This document shows positions 24,001-35,485 of a stretch of DNA of 64,000 bases, piece after piece. Source of the DNA: Stichopus chloronotus (Eukaryota > Echinodermata > Holothuroidea > Aspidochirotida > Stichopodidae); assembly GCA_021234535.1 (NCBI GenBank), contig CM037836.1, positions 31,834,769-31,898,768 of the forward strand, written 5' to 3'. How positions within the stretch are numbered: the stretch's first letter is position 1; every line of letters starts with the position of its first letter. The notes below the pieces were generated by a model, which was not told the origin of the DNA, searched no databases, and worked only from the letters and a program-made list of their open reading frames with translations. A program made the translations under genes and the position numbers.

Positions 24001-24572
24001 TGCTTGTTCAAGTACTTCCAATATAGATTTTAATGTAGAACTACTAGCTTAGAAGGGGGTCTAATGTTTTGTCTTCAGTAGTTCCACAAGGTCATGTTAA
24101 ATTGTCGCTCCAGAGACCTTTTTCATTGTGGGAGATTACAGCAACTGACGTTGGGCTAGGCTTCTGTACTTCTGTAAATTGAATGAATGAAACAATTTAT
24201 TTCCAGCAAAGTACCAATTATATACATTACGAACAAATCAAACAAGAAATGCCAGAAAAGGAGAAAACAGAAGTTCCATACTTCTAAATTGTTTCCTCTA
24301 TGACAGAAAAAAAGGAGAAAATAAATTTGTGACACTGTAACGTTAGACCATAACAAACATGTTCAAGATACATCAGTTCAGAAGTGCCGAACAGTACCAT
24401 GAAGTGACTAATCATTTCTGACTATGAGTCGAATTTAGTGGTCTTCTCGTAAAGTAATTTAACGAAAACTATCAATGATTTAGAAAACAAAATAGAAAAT
24501 ATGATATACCGTATATGGTCGCTCATCTTCGGGAACACGCTGCTGGAAAGTTGGTATCGAGATGGAAATCAT
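9044..24572 (-). CDS. SNX24: Sorting nexin 24-type PX-domain protein
   Basis: Complete six-exon gene read right to left: 24510-24572 (start), 18215-18298, 13478-13582, 11031-11110, 10254-10286, 9044-9194 (stop TGA). All introns are GT-AG; total CDS is 516 nt, 171 residues, close to vertebrate SNX24 (169). Exon 1 gives the short strand with SIPTF before PYT; exon 2 carries HIVEKRYREFHSFHKK with the phosphoinositide-binding R-Y-x-E-F motif (residues 39-43); exon 3 has the proline turn DFPPKK and RRQGLENYM; the last exon has HQPMLVF, NDPYL and VEGVLHGLYEHY, matching SNX24 up to a short Ser-rich tail. SNX24/22 proteins are PX-only and bind phosphoinositides at endosomal or Golgi membranes. The donors after exon 1 (GTATAT) and exon 3 (GTATGT) are non-standard but usable. 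Intron 1 (18299-24509) and intron 2 (13583-18214) are packed with repeats; stretches 16811-18214 and 23006-24509 show nothing else recognisable. The exon 3 donor is copied in a minisatellite. Confidence 0.92.
9585..10040. repeat. Three ~147-bp tandem repeat copies
   Basis: Diverged units anchored at about 9678, 9829 and 9973 on 'aaaac(a/g)ttgaa...tatcttg.(g/a)ttcca', with 'gacatgctga' and 'agcca(c/t)tttaaatt' shared between them. They occupy the SNX24 intron between its last two exons. I cannot name the family. Confidence 0.7.
12270..13507. repeat. 48-bp minisatellite derived from SNX24 exon 3/donor
   Basis: Roughly 23 tandem copies of a 48-bp unit. The period is exact near the exon: 'aattc' at 13246, 13294, 13342, 13390, 13438 and 13486. 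On the minus strand each unit contains about 30 nt matching the last 30 nt of exon 3 (encoding RRQGLENYMN) plus about 18 nt matching the start of the following intron, including GTATGT-like donors. Copies far from the exon are more diverged. About 130 bp of unrelated sequence (12893-13025) interrupts the array. Confidence 0.93.
15110..15790 (+). mobile_element. Decayed non-LTR retrotransposon, RT C-terminal tail
   Basis: Plus-strand frames read like the end of a LINE reverse transcriptase. One open stretch has AAKRAHGILGMITRNF followed by LYKQLLRPHLEYAVQAW and LLEKVQHR, the common 'YK.LVRPHLEYAVQAW' signature. After a frame break near 15400 another frame gives GDFIQVCKIVHEFDNL, then ITRGHCLKLQKFQ and NGLPEDVV-like parts. 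Stops and frameshifts make it non-functional. It lies antisense in SNX24 intron 2, with T-rich sequence at its end. The catalytic RT core and the 5' part are not present. Confidence 0.85.
16741..16810. repeat. (ATAG)n/(GTAG)n microsatellite
   Basis: Tetranucleotide run that begins as 'ataga' repeats and turns into a long 'ggta' run ending 'gtagat'. It is in SNX24 intron 2. Confidence 0.97.
18939..19047 (+). other. Possible unassigned plus-strand exon
   Basis: A 109-bp stretch opens after a pyrimidine-rich 'ttaataaccag' and ends at ctg|gtaagc. In one phase it encodes an acidic, low-gap peptide including VDFISLLREEERDKYPP and SPLIESL. It lies antisense within SNX24 intron 1. I do not recognise the peptide, and no partner exon was found, so it may be chance or a fragment of a mobile element. 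Confidence 0.2.
19600..20690. repeat. ~143-bp tandem array, about 8 copies
   Basis: Tandem diverged units, each with 'tgacctctggtgacctca', 'tgacctccaccaaaaacaat', 'ttcttcctct.aatatgg' and 'cccttcttgagatattg' modules. The 'ttgacc' module recurs near 19771, 19916, 20061, 20183, 20330, 20471 and 20614, so spacing is mostly 141-147 bp with one 122-bp step. Single diverged copies of the same family occur elsewhere (26785-26850, 43185-43560, 45320-45375). It is not coding. Confidence 0.9.
21126..21402. mobile_element. Inverted-repeat (MITE/foldback-like) element
   Basis: The left end CAAGCCAAATGCCCAG and the right end are reverse complements over about 21 bp (two extra bases on the left). The left terminus also has an exact 20-bp reverse complement at 21226-21245, and further partial copies near 21263 and 21310, with 'aaacctggttta'-type blocks between. 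The element is therefore a chain of hairpins rather than a single stem. No clear target-site duplication was found. It lies in SNX24 intron 1. Confidence 0.75.
22105..22245 (+). mobile_element. LINE reverse transcriptase fragment
   Basis: A plus-strand frame reads LISKLQTVQNSAKKVALKMK then YYDHKTQVLQLLDQLPVQQ, the 'LQ.VQN.AA.L...K.YDHITP.L..LHWLPV' block found after the RT domain of CR1/L2/Rex1-type LINEs. The similarity stops abruptly on both sides. It is a different fragment from the one at 15110. Confidence 0.75.
22285..22455. repeat. CCCGCACA-containing repeat cluster
   Basis: 'aatcccgcaca' and 'aataaatct' strings recur four or more times within 170 bp (near 22345, 22365, 22408 and 22440). 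An inverted, diverged relative occurs near 52465-52515. Family not recognised. Confidence 0.55.
22815..23005. repeat. 'aaatccctc' short tandem repeats
   Basis: Three diverged units of about 60 bp with 'ttt(g/c)(g/a)aa(a/g)atc(c/t)ctc' followed by an A-run, 'ggaggg(g/a)tgaggtc' and 'cctc'. A related piece occurs at 52335-52400. The overlapping open frames on both strands are repeat artefacts. Confidence 0.6.
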
Positions 24573-26287
24573 CTTTTCTGCCCTCGCTTTTCGCAAAAAG
24601 GCGACAGACCAACCATCGAAATCCTACTCTGTACTTTACTAAGTTTAACTCAGTGTAGTACAGTATGAAACTCAAATTTCTATAACAGTATGAGTATGAC
24701 TAAGCCCAGACCATGCCAACCCAGCTGATGTTAACACTGTGTTTAAGTAAGCGCGCAGGTTCTGTCACTGGATTCAAAACAACATGTCTAACACATAGGG
24801 TGGCATACCCCAGAGCCATACATACGGATGGCTCTGGCATACTCCATATGGAAGTCGAAGATTCCTGCGCATTTTGTTCACCTGTGTCGGTGAAAGTCCA
24901 TATCAGGGACATTTGGACAATTTTTTGGTATTTTATCCTTTGGGATGGGTCCTTTTGTGGATTGAATATTGAAGTAGGCGAGTTCAGAGTTAGCTTCAAG
25001 TGTAATGACAGATTTTTAATCAGTAATATATCTTTAATAACATATTAATAATAATGCAACAGAGGGTACACTGCTCAAGAAAATGGACGTATGGCCTCAA
25101 GTAACCATAGCCAAGCACATTACTACCTGCAATAAATTTCATGGAACTTAAGGACTGGTACACCCAGACTTTTTCTTGGAGGGGGCACTGACTGATCCAG
25201 GGCCTTTGTTTTGGAGGTGCCAAACAGGTAGTGCAGTGATATGGGGAAGGGGTCTTAAAGGCTGTATTGCATCACCCTAAGCTATATTTTCACCTCCCTG
25301 AAAGGAAAATTCTCAACTGGTTCTAAGTTACAGTACTCTTAGATTGCCAGCAAATTCGAAAGATGCAGAGCAGCTCGTATTACACAGCGTACACAGGGAT
25401 CCATTGTTTTGATTACACATGTGGAGGAATGTAAGACAGGCTGAGGGAGGGACTAGAGGTAGGTGGTTGGGAGAATTGTAACTGTCTGGGGTGATGCATT
25501 ACAGCCTTTAAGTTAGGAAACACAACAGCCACTTTTCAAAAAAAAAATCTTTCTTGGGAGGGGGAGAGTCTCAGGGATCACTATGTCAATTTGTGGTCCA
25601 TCTTCTGCAATATCAGCTAATTTTATGGGTCTCATGTCAGTCTTAGATTTAATGGCTCAGTTATAACCAGTTTTGAATTTCACTTACCAAAACAGTTGTG
25701 AGACAAAAGTTCTGTTTGATAATCATGCATGCTTTTGTGAGATTTAAGACATATCGTAGTCTTGTGGTTTCTGAATTATCTTACACCATTAACAGTTTTC
25801 AAAGGGTTGTGTGTCATATCAAGTTGACAGGTACCTGCATGATGGACGGGACAGTTATTGGAGGCAATTTTCATCATGATGGCTGAGTTGAAATTTTGAA
25901 TAAAACACCACTAAATCGCCTTTGCAGGATCCCCTGGCACCCTTTTTGCTCTTGCAGTCTTCCGCCCCTCCGCCAGAAAAAAATCTAGCTGGGGCCATGA
26001 CCCACCCTTGCACCCAGTCCTAAATGGGATTTGGTGCAACAGTAAAGTACCATTGTAAATTCAATCTTCTAAAAAGTGCAGTACTCTATATTTTTAATAT
26101 TTTTGTCTACCTAACAAAAGCCCAAGGGCACTTTGGATCCTTGTGTGAATATGCTTTAACTTTAAACCCAGCCTCAAATAAGGAGGTTTGAAATTGCAGG
26201 GCAGTGGTAAAACTCAAGGTCATTTAGCAGCCTTCCTATCATACATCAAACTTTGCCGATACCGTAGAGGTTTTTTCCCTTTTTTTC

Positions 26288-26309
26288 GGGGGGGGGGGTG
26301 GGGTGGGGA
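26288..26309 (+). repeat. G-run with G-quadruplex potential
   Basis: An unbroken G-run followed by two further GGGG blocks separated by single T's: four or more G-tracts in about 21 bases on the plus strand. Confidence 0.6.
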
Positions 26310-26784
26310 TGAGCAATTGAGATCAACCAGGTCCTTATGATGTGGATAGAAGAATTACTCCATTCCCATTTACTAAAAAGTAGTTTTGTGTGCCTATCTT
26401 CTATACAGAAGCAATTACACAAAAAACTTGCATACCTGTGCTTATATATATACACTGAATCTGTAAAATGTCAAACTTGACTTAGGAGCATCATAGGGGG
26501 ATAGTATGATTGGATTTTTGGTTTGTCTTAACAATACCTATCCAGGCAAATGAGGTCATCATATCCACTTCACATAGACGAACCAAATTTTCCATGACAT
26601 TATCCCCCTTAAAATGTTTTGTTACAGAGATATCAATAAAAAATGAGTTTCCGATCTTTTAACCCTTTAGCATTGATGAAATTAATGTCACTATATTTTC
26701 TCCACCGACCCATTTATCTTATCCTAAAATTATGTCACCGTTTGAATCGACACCAAGTTACAGCAACTCAAAGAAATTCACTGA

Positions 26785-26850
26785 CGTTTTTGCTTCTCTT
26801 GATCCCGAATGACCTTTGACCTACACCAAAAACAATGAGTCACATCTACT
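26785..26850. repeat. Single copy of the 143-bp repeat family
   Basis: Contains 'gaatgacctttgacctacac' followed by 'caaaaacaat' and 'ctcaatat', the same modules in the same order as the array at 19600-20690. Confidence 0.7.
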
Positions 26851-26942
26851 CAATATCATACACGTACACAACAACTGTGAAAAATATTCACCTCTCTGTT
26901 ATTGAGTCATCGCCTAACATGCCTTGCATTCTTATCCGCTAT

Positions 26943-26949
<7 letters not shown>

Positions 26950-26978
<29 letters not shown>
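26950..26978. repeat. (AT)n microsatellite
   Basis: Uninterrupted AT dinucleotide run. Confidence 0.97.
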
Positions 26979-26981
<3 letters not shown>

Positions 26982-29900
26982 GATTATGAACATGTAATAA
27001 TTATTAATGCTGATGCCAAAAGAGAACCTTACTAGGTTGGTCGAAACCACTACTGTACATAACTGCACCACGTGTCCCAGTTTACTTAGAACACTTTCGT
27101 GTGTCGGTAACATTTTCTGTACCTTGGAATGTCACTGGTGGAGGGAGGGGGCACACAGAAGCAAAACATTTCACGAGGGACCCACCCCAAGTGCATTTCA
27201 TTAGTTTTGAGGAGAGCATTAAATCCTTTCAACATCTTGGGAGATTGGAATACCAACACTGATTAATATTCAGCCACCAGTTCCTCCATCACCATCTGAC
27301 GTCTTTGTGCCAGCTGGATGCTGAGTTTGTTAATTAAATTAAGCAGGAAGCGTAGCTACTATATTCACATGCACACCATTCAGTTATAGTCAAAACTATA
27401 CCTTCCTGTACACTTCCAACAAGATGACTTTACACTTTATTTCATGAAATACGATGATCTTGCACTAAACTGGATTTAACTTCCTCTCATAAAACCATCA
27501 TGAATACCATCATGGTAGTATTATACACTGCCATGAGCTGTAGAATACCGTGACCTACTTGCAGAAAGATAGGTGGACAATCGTAGCCCACGGCAACAGT
27601 CTATTTAACATACTTTAGAAGAGTTTGCTGATTTGTAACGTGAAATATTTTCAAGCAAAATTCACAAAGACATGACAAATTGACTAATGCTTACCACCAA
27701 CTGGGAGCCTATCAAGTACAAATGACTGCAAAATTGGGGCTTTAACTTTACACTACGTCACATGTGATTACATAATCAGGAAATATGACATGAAATTAAT
27801 TTCATCGTTTTGGCTCGATTTTTACTAACTGGGGGCCTTCAATTCCAAATGACTGCAGAATCGGGAAACAAGTGGAACATTTTACCCGACAACTATGTCC
27901 ATCAAATTAAAACTGATTATATGTATTGCTGAAGTAGGCATGTGGATAAGTGCCTGATATTGCATATATAATTCACTACAAGCGAAATAGAAAAGGAGAA
28001 AACTTTTGACTTTACGAACCCCAGATGGTCATTTCCGGCACTTACCGGGTGTTTTATAAGCCCCTATGTACCAAGCCATGAACATTGGCCTAAAACAATA
28101 AATAGAGGCAAAACGCAAAACGTTATTAAATAAGATCAGTTGGATTCTTTACCGATGGAAGAACTTCGATGCAGTGGTATGGTCAACCTTTGTCATAAAG
28201 GGGTAGGGCTGAATGGGGCCGGACATGGGAGGGCTAATAGTAATTACAATATGTGGGAGAAACGCCACCACTGGTTGACTCCTAGCGTACTAAAAGTTTT
28301 AAATAATATCGAATTGAAGATAATAACGCCCGGCAGATTGCAAGAAATGACGCTTCACTGTCTCTCTGGCCTTTAAATTTCTCTTTAACCTTTGACCGAA
28401 ATTGTCTGTTTATTAGTATCCTATCTTGCTTCTTGGATTTCTTACTTTTCACCATGAAAAATAGTTTAACCAGCTTTATTCACTGCCCAAAAAAGAAGAG
28501 GGGGCATCCCCCGTTTAAAATGCCGACAGGTATGTGTCTATCAGTAATTAACTTGAAATTATTAGACGATTTAAGTGCATGTTGAACTGTATGCACAAAA
28601 AATAGCAATAAACAATTAAGGGAATATTAGGGTAAATTTGTCTCATATTGTTCACATCAGTTTCAAAAACAATGCCTGTTATACAGTACCAGATTGTAGA
28701 TATTTTCGAACTAAGGCAGAGGCACAATAGCCTTTAAAACAGTCTAACAGAAAGAAGATTAACAAGTGTTACAAAGTGAAGACATTATAAGATGCAAACC
28801 AACACAGGTGACAAAAACAGGAAATGAGAGGCAGTTTAGTTAATGTCAAGTAAGTAAAAGAACATACCGTTACCTGAATAGGCTTGACTCAAACACGGGT
28901 GAGGTACCTCTGGTGGGCCGGCTACATCTGGGGTCCTCCGGTGAGCTTAGTACATCACAGGGGAGTCGGCCGGCTGAACAGGTCTTTGAACCAACAACCA
29001 ACGGTAAGGAAAGAGGTATTTTGGAAGGGTTCCAAATAATGACGTCAACAAAAGAAGAATTGTTGGTCGGTAAAACAACAGACAAGGAAGCAAGTAGGAG
29101 AGACTGGTCAGAAGTTGGAAGGGTAGCGTTGAAATACAGGTGAGGAATGCAGAAGAGGCTGGGTTGAACTTTAGAGGTATAATGAACGGAGCAATGGTAT
29201 GTGGCTACTAGGGAGAGAGCGAACGTCCTTTCTTTTATTTAAGTTACAAAATCAATCAAGCATGAACATGGCATACCTTTGTAGTAACTTAACTTGATAA
29301 TATACAAGCAACTCAAAATATGCAAAGAGGACAATTAAAGTAAGATGCAAGAAATAACTGACAATGAAACAATACAAGTTGTTCAAGGAATAACTTGTTT
29401 GCCTCAAAATAAAGAAATAAAAAGTAATCAACTGATGCCACGTAGGCTACCTTTCTATCTAATAGCTGTAAAGCGTAACTGCCTCAGGTGCATCGTTAAG
29501 ACGAAGCGGTTTTGTATAAAAATTCAAACCATCTGTCTTTTATACCATTTTTATGCATTGCAAAGTCTGTACAGCATTTCCATTTGAGTATTTACAGTTA
29601 TGGCCCCCTTTTTTCAGGTGGTGGTAGCCCTTCATCTATAATCGGTTCCCAGTCAGACATCGGGTGAAGCCAAATCCGGTCAGTTTCGAGTCCGACCTAC
29701 AAGTCGACTGGATTCCCGGGTCGCACTTCATCTCTTGGATTGATGACAATAATCATGACGTCACTTGTAGATGTGAGGCATTGGGATGTAACCCTCCACA
29801 GAATTCTGTGGGCAGGGTCCATCTTATGCACCATACCATTTTTTGCACCATTTTATGCACCATGGGTCCAGAAATAATGCACTACTGAGGGTACACTGAA

Positions 29901-30309
29901 CGAAGTCACGGATGTAATGTAATACGTTAAAGTTGTAAAAGTGGGGAGGAAACATTTGACTCTCTCCAATTAGTCATTTTTTATCACGTTCTGTTGATGA
30001 AAACCCCAAACACTGATCAAAACACGTGCTCCAGCCCTCCCTCATGAAAATACTGCAAAAAGCATTTGCAAATTTTATCATTCAGAACCCTAGTCTTCTG
30101 CTTTAATTAATCAACCGGTGAATTGAAATTCATTGAATTAGTTAAGCTTCTGAAATTGTTTTTGCTTAGTATTACCCGTTCATTCATTACATCAATTCAC
30201 CAAATGGCATACGCAAGTAAATTGCCAGTTATGACGTGAATCAAAATCATTTCGATATTTCAATCAGCTCGACCGGTTGGCCGTTGTGATTGGCTAAAAC
30301 GGACGACAC

Positions 30310-30810
30310 CTTCCTGCGGTATGAGAGCGCGGAATGAGTTTTGACGGCCTAAGGAGTTTTGAAGATTTAATAACTTCAGACGGCATAAGGGCTTCAGACA
30401 AAGAAATGATTTTCGACAACGTAAGTACTTAAGGCTGCACAATGGCCTGTGACGGAATATAACTCGGCATTTCAAAATGAGTTGTGGCAACGAATTTAAG
30501 TTTAAAGCCTGGATAACTTTTGGAGGCGTAAGGACTTTTGACAAAAGTAATTTTGACAACAGAATTAGTTTTGACGGCTTAGTGACTTTTGACGACAACA
30601 GTAATTTGACAACGGAATTAGTTTTGATGGCCTAGTGACTTTTGATGAAGACAGTAATTTTGAAAACAGCATGGCTTTGACGCCGAACCGAAAGTAAGCT
30701 AATTTTGACAAAGGAATAAATTTTGAAGGCCTAAGAATTTTGAAGGCGTAATGTCTTTTGATCCGCTTTCTTTTTGACGGCTCAATGAGTTTTGAAGGCT
30801 TAATTACTTA
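30310..30810. repeat. Degenerate 'ttttgacggc' minisatellite
   Basis: About 20 short irregular units of the type '(a/t)ttttgacggc(c/t)ta.(t/g)ga' recur, with best-conserved parts at 30560-30660. Unit length varies from about 20 to 45 bp. The minus-strand open frame rich in leucine and serine over it is a repeat artefact. The tract ends roughly 640 bp upstream of the beta-lactamase-like start codon. Confidence 0.8.
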
Positions 30811-30876
30811 GCACAAAAGGCGCATCACAGACAGGACAAGATACGAAACTCCGTGGATTGTACTGTATTTTTTTTT

Positions 30877-30900
30877 GGGGGGGGGGGAGGGGAGGGGGTG
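30877..30900 (+). repeat. G-run with G-quadruplex potential
   Basis: A T-run turns into an 11-G run followed by further GGGG and GGGGG blocks. Lies about 550 bp upstream of the beta-lactamase-like start codon. Confidence 0.6.
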
Positions 30901-31451
30901 TTCATTGTCTTCATGCAGAGGGAAGCAGAGGATAGGTAAGCGGTCAACATTCAGTAAAAGAGCTGAGCCACTTGCAGTGAAGAACGGAAGTCGGCAGCAA
31001 GAGAGCGGAAGTTATTCTACAGTGCCTTGCAAGGTGTTCTTTCGTTATTCAGAAATAACATTTTTCGAACGTTCCACAACGGCAATACACAGAGCGCTAA
31101 TGGTGAGTCAGTAGTTGTTGATGCTCTACCAACGTTTCCGTCAGCGATATTTCATTGCACATGGAGTGCAGTGATGGATCGCCTATTCAGCTTTTATGTG
31201 TATTGTTGTATGTTGTGTGTCTGTTCACTGCTGCTTGTGACAATGACATTGCAATATTATAATCATCAATCAACAAACACGCAGTAAATTCAAAAGAGCA
31301 AAGTTTGAATGGAGATACAAAGTTCACATTGCAAGGCGCAGTAATGCTTAAACGGTGTAAAAAAGATTTTAGGGTTACGAAGGATTTAGTCAAAATCACG
31401 GTAACTTTTACTTACAAAATATCATTGAATCATTTCAACTGAAACCAGGAG

Positions 31452-34400
31452 ATGTCTTTCATACACCAATCAGCTCTGGTTTGTATTACAGCAGTGGTGG
31501 TCGCTTTCGTAATCCCTGCTTACTTCAAGCCGTCTTATCCAGTACCGGAGATATTTGGCACTGTAGCTCCGGGATTTGAAGAAGTCCGAGAAGTGTTCAG
31601 GTGAGTGTTGGCTGTAATGAACACTCCATAGGCAGTACTACGTGGACATTTAGCATTAATATAATTAGTGCTATGAAGGTATAATCAAATGTCACTTAAT
31701 GCCCGATCCCTTCCACCCCCACCCCCCATAAACACACACAAAAGTAAAATATTGATATTGTAAAATAAACATGTCATTTGTCTGGAGAGTTTTTTATGAT
31801 CACCGATAGACCAAAGTAGACCCAAGAAAGAAGAACCAGTTGTTTCTACCAACTTAATATCATTTAGACTTGCACACTTACTTCCCGTATTGCCGTTATT
31901 CTAGTATGTCTCGCATATTTCAGGAAAAATTATGAGGATGGCTGGGACAGTAGCCAGGCTGGCTCGGCTTTCTCGGTTTACCAAGAAGGCAGGAAAGTAG
32001 TCGATTTATGGGCTGGATACGCCGATCAAGAAGCCAAGCGACTCTGGAGAGAGGATACTATGTCTATCATATTTTCAACCACAAAAGGTAATTGGAAAGG
32101 CCAAAGGTCAAACATGAGCAAAATTCTCTCAAAATATCACCAGATTAAAGTGAGAAGACTTTGCAGTAGTTTTGGGATAGTTGTACCCGAATATATTAGT
32201 CTTTTGTGGATGAGATATGGGAAATAATGTAAAGTTATCGTAGATTTATTATATCTGTCTTACAATTTCGTTAAGCAAATGTCAACGGTAGGAGGAGATA
32301 TTCTTAGAATGGCATTAATTACAAATGAAATGCATGATAACGGAGTCCATTTGTAGACTAAATCATGACAACTAAAAACTATTATTTTTATAGGATAAGC
32401 TATCCGACGAGCCCACGTCTTAACGTGTAGTGGAAATTAAAGTTCCGCTGTGAAGAAAATGTTTTCCCTATTTAGAAAGAGACAAAAGAAGAACCATATG
32501 TGTCATCCACATGTTGTCTATTTAAGTCTGTGTCAAGTCATTTATTGTCAGGATATCTTGCATGTAGTTGGACTTTGCAGCATTAATCGTCTTGGAAGAT
32601 ACATATACCAAATCTTCTGAATTGATTCATTTGTACTTTAGGGTTGGGTGCACTATGTATTGCAATGCTAGTCGATAGAGGCTTGATGGATTTCAAGTCA
32701 CCAGTCGCTCAATATTGGCCTGAATTTGCCCAACTAGGGAAAGAAAAGATCACAGTTGAACAGCTGTTGGAACATGAGGTACTGCTTTACAGAAACAATA
32801 TAATCATAAAAGGCTCTTGCTTTTCAAGCTGCTTCACATTAACTTTGAATTCTCACTTCTTAAAGATAGTTGGAAACTCATCAAAGACAGTAAAATGTAC
32901 TTTATTGCTTTATTTATAAAAATAAATAAATGAAGGAATAGTTTTTGACCATATGATTCCATCCCTGATGTCGTTGCGCTATCAATTAAAATCTTCCTTC
33001 CATCCTGCAATATTATACAATCATGGATCTAACTCATTTTCACAGGCTGGATTACCTGTACTAAATGAACAGATGACATTTGACCTAATGAACGACAAGG
33101 CGGCCATGGATAAAGTCCTCGCAGAGACTAAGCCAGCGTGGGAACCGGGTACAGCCCACGGTTACCACACAGTTTCCATTGGCCCTTATGTAGATGCCCT
33201 TGTCCGCAGAGTAGATCCAGAGAAAAGGAGTATAGGCAAATTCTTTTACGACGAAGTGACCAAACCATTCGGTAAAAACGGCGGCGCTGTTTCTGTGTCG
33301 CATTGATTATGACAACTCTCGACACTTTTGAAGAGTTGAGTCAAACGATCACTCTGCAGGACTGGAAGAACAAAAGTGTCACTACCTGCATGAACAGTAC
33401 ATCTTTGCCATTTCCTTCAGTGGTTATACTTTGCTCTGTGAGGTGCTTTTGTTTTGTAGGATAAGTGTGTGATTGCAAAATGCTTCTGAATATTAGCCGT
33501 TATAAAATAAATTTGCCTAAAATAGAATAAAACCGATTTGAGTTGACGTATATGTGTTCTTCTTCTTCTTGACATCTTCTAATGAAATCATTTGTGTAGA
33601 TATCGATGCCTTTATCGGTGTGCCACTGGATCAGAGTCACAGAGTAGCAAGATTGGTCTTAGTAGAAGGTACACCATCCATGATCTTCTATACTCTGCGA
33701 CACAACCCTTTTGTGCGCGACTACATGCTATCTCCGATTACGGGACGTTATGAATTATTCAAAAAATCAGCTGAAAACTGTGGTGACGTTTGTCAGGTAT
33801 GAAAACGAGGAAAGTGACTATATCTTTTCAAGGTAGATCAAGAAAAAATTTACATTTATCGTGTGTCCATAGTGGGCTTTTGTCACCTTCCCAGCGTTTG
33901 GTTTTGCTTAGTTATGGCACTTACAATTTATACTACATTATGCGTTTAAGAAACATAGATTTCGTCCGAAATTATTTTGATGGGAAAAAACATGAATTTT
34001 GAATTGCAATGCTATGAAATGTATACGGATTTAATGTTTGGACGGCATGTCATGTAGGAGGTTGTACACTGAGCCCCCTAAAACATTACATATTGCATAA
34101 TGCATTCGATGCATTTTAGAAGATATGTGAATATAAATACTGCATACATTTGTTGCTTTGTCTTTATCCTTGACTTTTCACTGGAGGAATAATCAAGGAT
34201 ATTGCCTGAGTGTCAATTTCCAGGGGGTCATTGTCCCAGGGGGAGAGGTAATTTTCCCGAGGGAAAATTGTCCCGGGGATTTATCCCAGTTAAAACGGTA
34301 GCATGCTACCACGAATAATCAAATATATCATACGTTTTGAACACTCAAATGACTACATAGGACATTAATTATTCTTGATTATTGTTAGCCCATGGGTAGT

Positions 34401-35175
34401 ATTGCAAATAAGAGATTTATATATCAGAATATTTCATGTACATTATTCATCATGTTTCATGGGTTTGAATCATTTGCATTCTTTTACTTTCCATTTCAGT
34501 TTAACAGATTGTGCGATCCCAAATTGATGGAAACATTTGAGCTATCTTCAGCAGCTGGAATTGCTTCAGCCAGCGGTCTTGCAAAATTGTTTGGCATATT
34601 AGCCAACGGAGGTAAATTGGGGAACAAAACTCTCCTCTCTCAAGAAATAATCGATGAATATGCAAATGACAAAAGAGAACTCACCGAAGACGTAGTCTTG
34701 GAGGGACTTATGATAAGATGGAAATACGGAATGGACAGAATTCCTGAAGCTGACGGTGTAAGTAAATCTGTATTTATAGCAAAATGTATTCAATAGTCTG
34801 AAAAAAAGTTAAGAGATTGTATCATAATGTTATTGCACAGTCGGTAACATTTACTTTCTTCCTCATGTCAAGCACAGATTGACCACATGCATGTTTCGTT
34901 TATATTAGCCCATTTAGAAAAGCAATGAAAGTATTAAATTTTTATGTCATCATCTGATATATTTAAATTCCATCTATTTATTGTTCTTCAAAAAGGAGCA
35001 GAATATATTCGGTTCATCAGGAGCAGGAGGTCAGGTCGGGTACGCAGACTCTGTCCGTAAACTAGGTTATGGGTTCGTCTCCCGTTACATGTCACCGATG
35101 GGGATGCAGTTTAAAGATCCAAGAATTCAGAATCTTAAAGAAAGCGTCCTTAGAGCTGTTGAAAATCAGAAGTAG
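31452..35175 (+). CDS. Serine beta-lactamase-like (class C fold) domain protein
   Basis: Complete seven-exon gene: 31452-31600, 31924-32087, 32642-32778, 33046-33271, 33600-33796, 34500-34757, 34996-35175 (TAG); 1311 nt, 436 residues, all phases consistent. The N-terminus has a hydrophobic stretch (about residues 7-24, [18 protein letters not shown]), a likely signal anchor or signal peptide. [15 protein letters not shown], then [19 protein letters not shown] precede the SxxK motif STTK (101-104), with predicted nucleophile Ser101. [16 protein letters not shown] and [20 protein letters not shown] (Tyr at about 190) match the family in order. The closing motif region is [14 protein letters not shown]. 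Related animal proteins are called beta-lactamase domain-containing (LACT family) and resemble bacterial esterase/penicillin-binding folds; most have unknown substrates. The exact start of exon 7 could be 34996 or 34999. A hydrolase role is inferred. Confidence 0.9.
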
Positions 35176-35479
35176 ATGACCTGCAGTTACAGAATAAGTT
35201 ATGCCCATGCCGTTATCTACCCAACATTGAGTTACTGTCTCGTTTTGATATATTTTTCTTCATGTCTGAATTGTTAAGGACAAATAACAATATGGAGATA
35301 TAACGTAATGCTGAATAGTATTTTTTATTATTGTTGTTTTTATGTTGTGATGTGTTATTGTTCGATGTACAATGATAAAGGGACCATTGACACTGAAGAA
35401 TGGGTATATACTAGGCTTGTGATAAACGAAAGATTTCTTCTATGATCAAAGGTTAAGTCCAGCCATGTGGAATGCTTTT

Positions 35480-35485
35480 AATAAA
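35480..35485 (+). terminator. Poly(A) signal of beta-lactamase-like gene
   Basis: Canonical AATAAA 305 nt after the stop codon. It is the most plausible hexamer downstream in the expected range. Confidence 0.6.

Larger units (their letters stand above)
24573..31451. other. Intergenic region between SNX24 and beta-lactamase-like gene
   Basis: The two genes are divergent, so both promoters should lie in this 6.9 kb. I find no convincing exon on either strand. Contents that can be named are a G-run (26288-26309), an AT microsatellite (26950-26978), one dispersed 143-bp-family copy (26785-26850), a minisatellite (30310-30810), a CCAAT-type 'gtgattggct' near 30285 and another G-run (30877-30900). 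Many short open frames carry no recognisable domain. Confidence 0.6.

Noticed and set aside
30260..30598. Minus-strand 112-codon open frame
   Set aside because: Lies in the 'ttttgacggc' minisatellite and mirrors its period.
31173..31287. 37-codon ORF starting MDRLFSF with a hydrophobic core
   Set aside because: Looks like a signal anchor but ends in a plain stop without a GT donor and has no partner exon; could be an upstream ORF at best.
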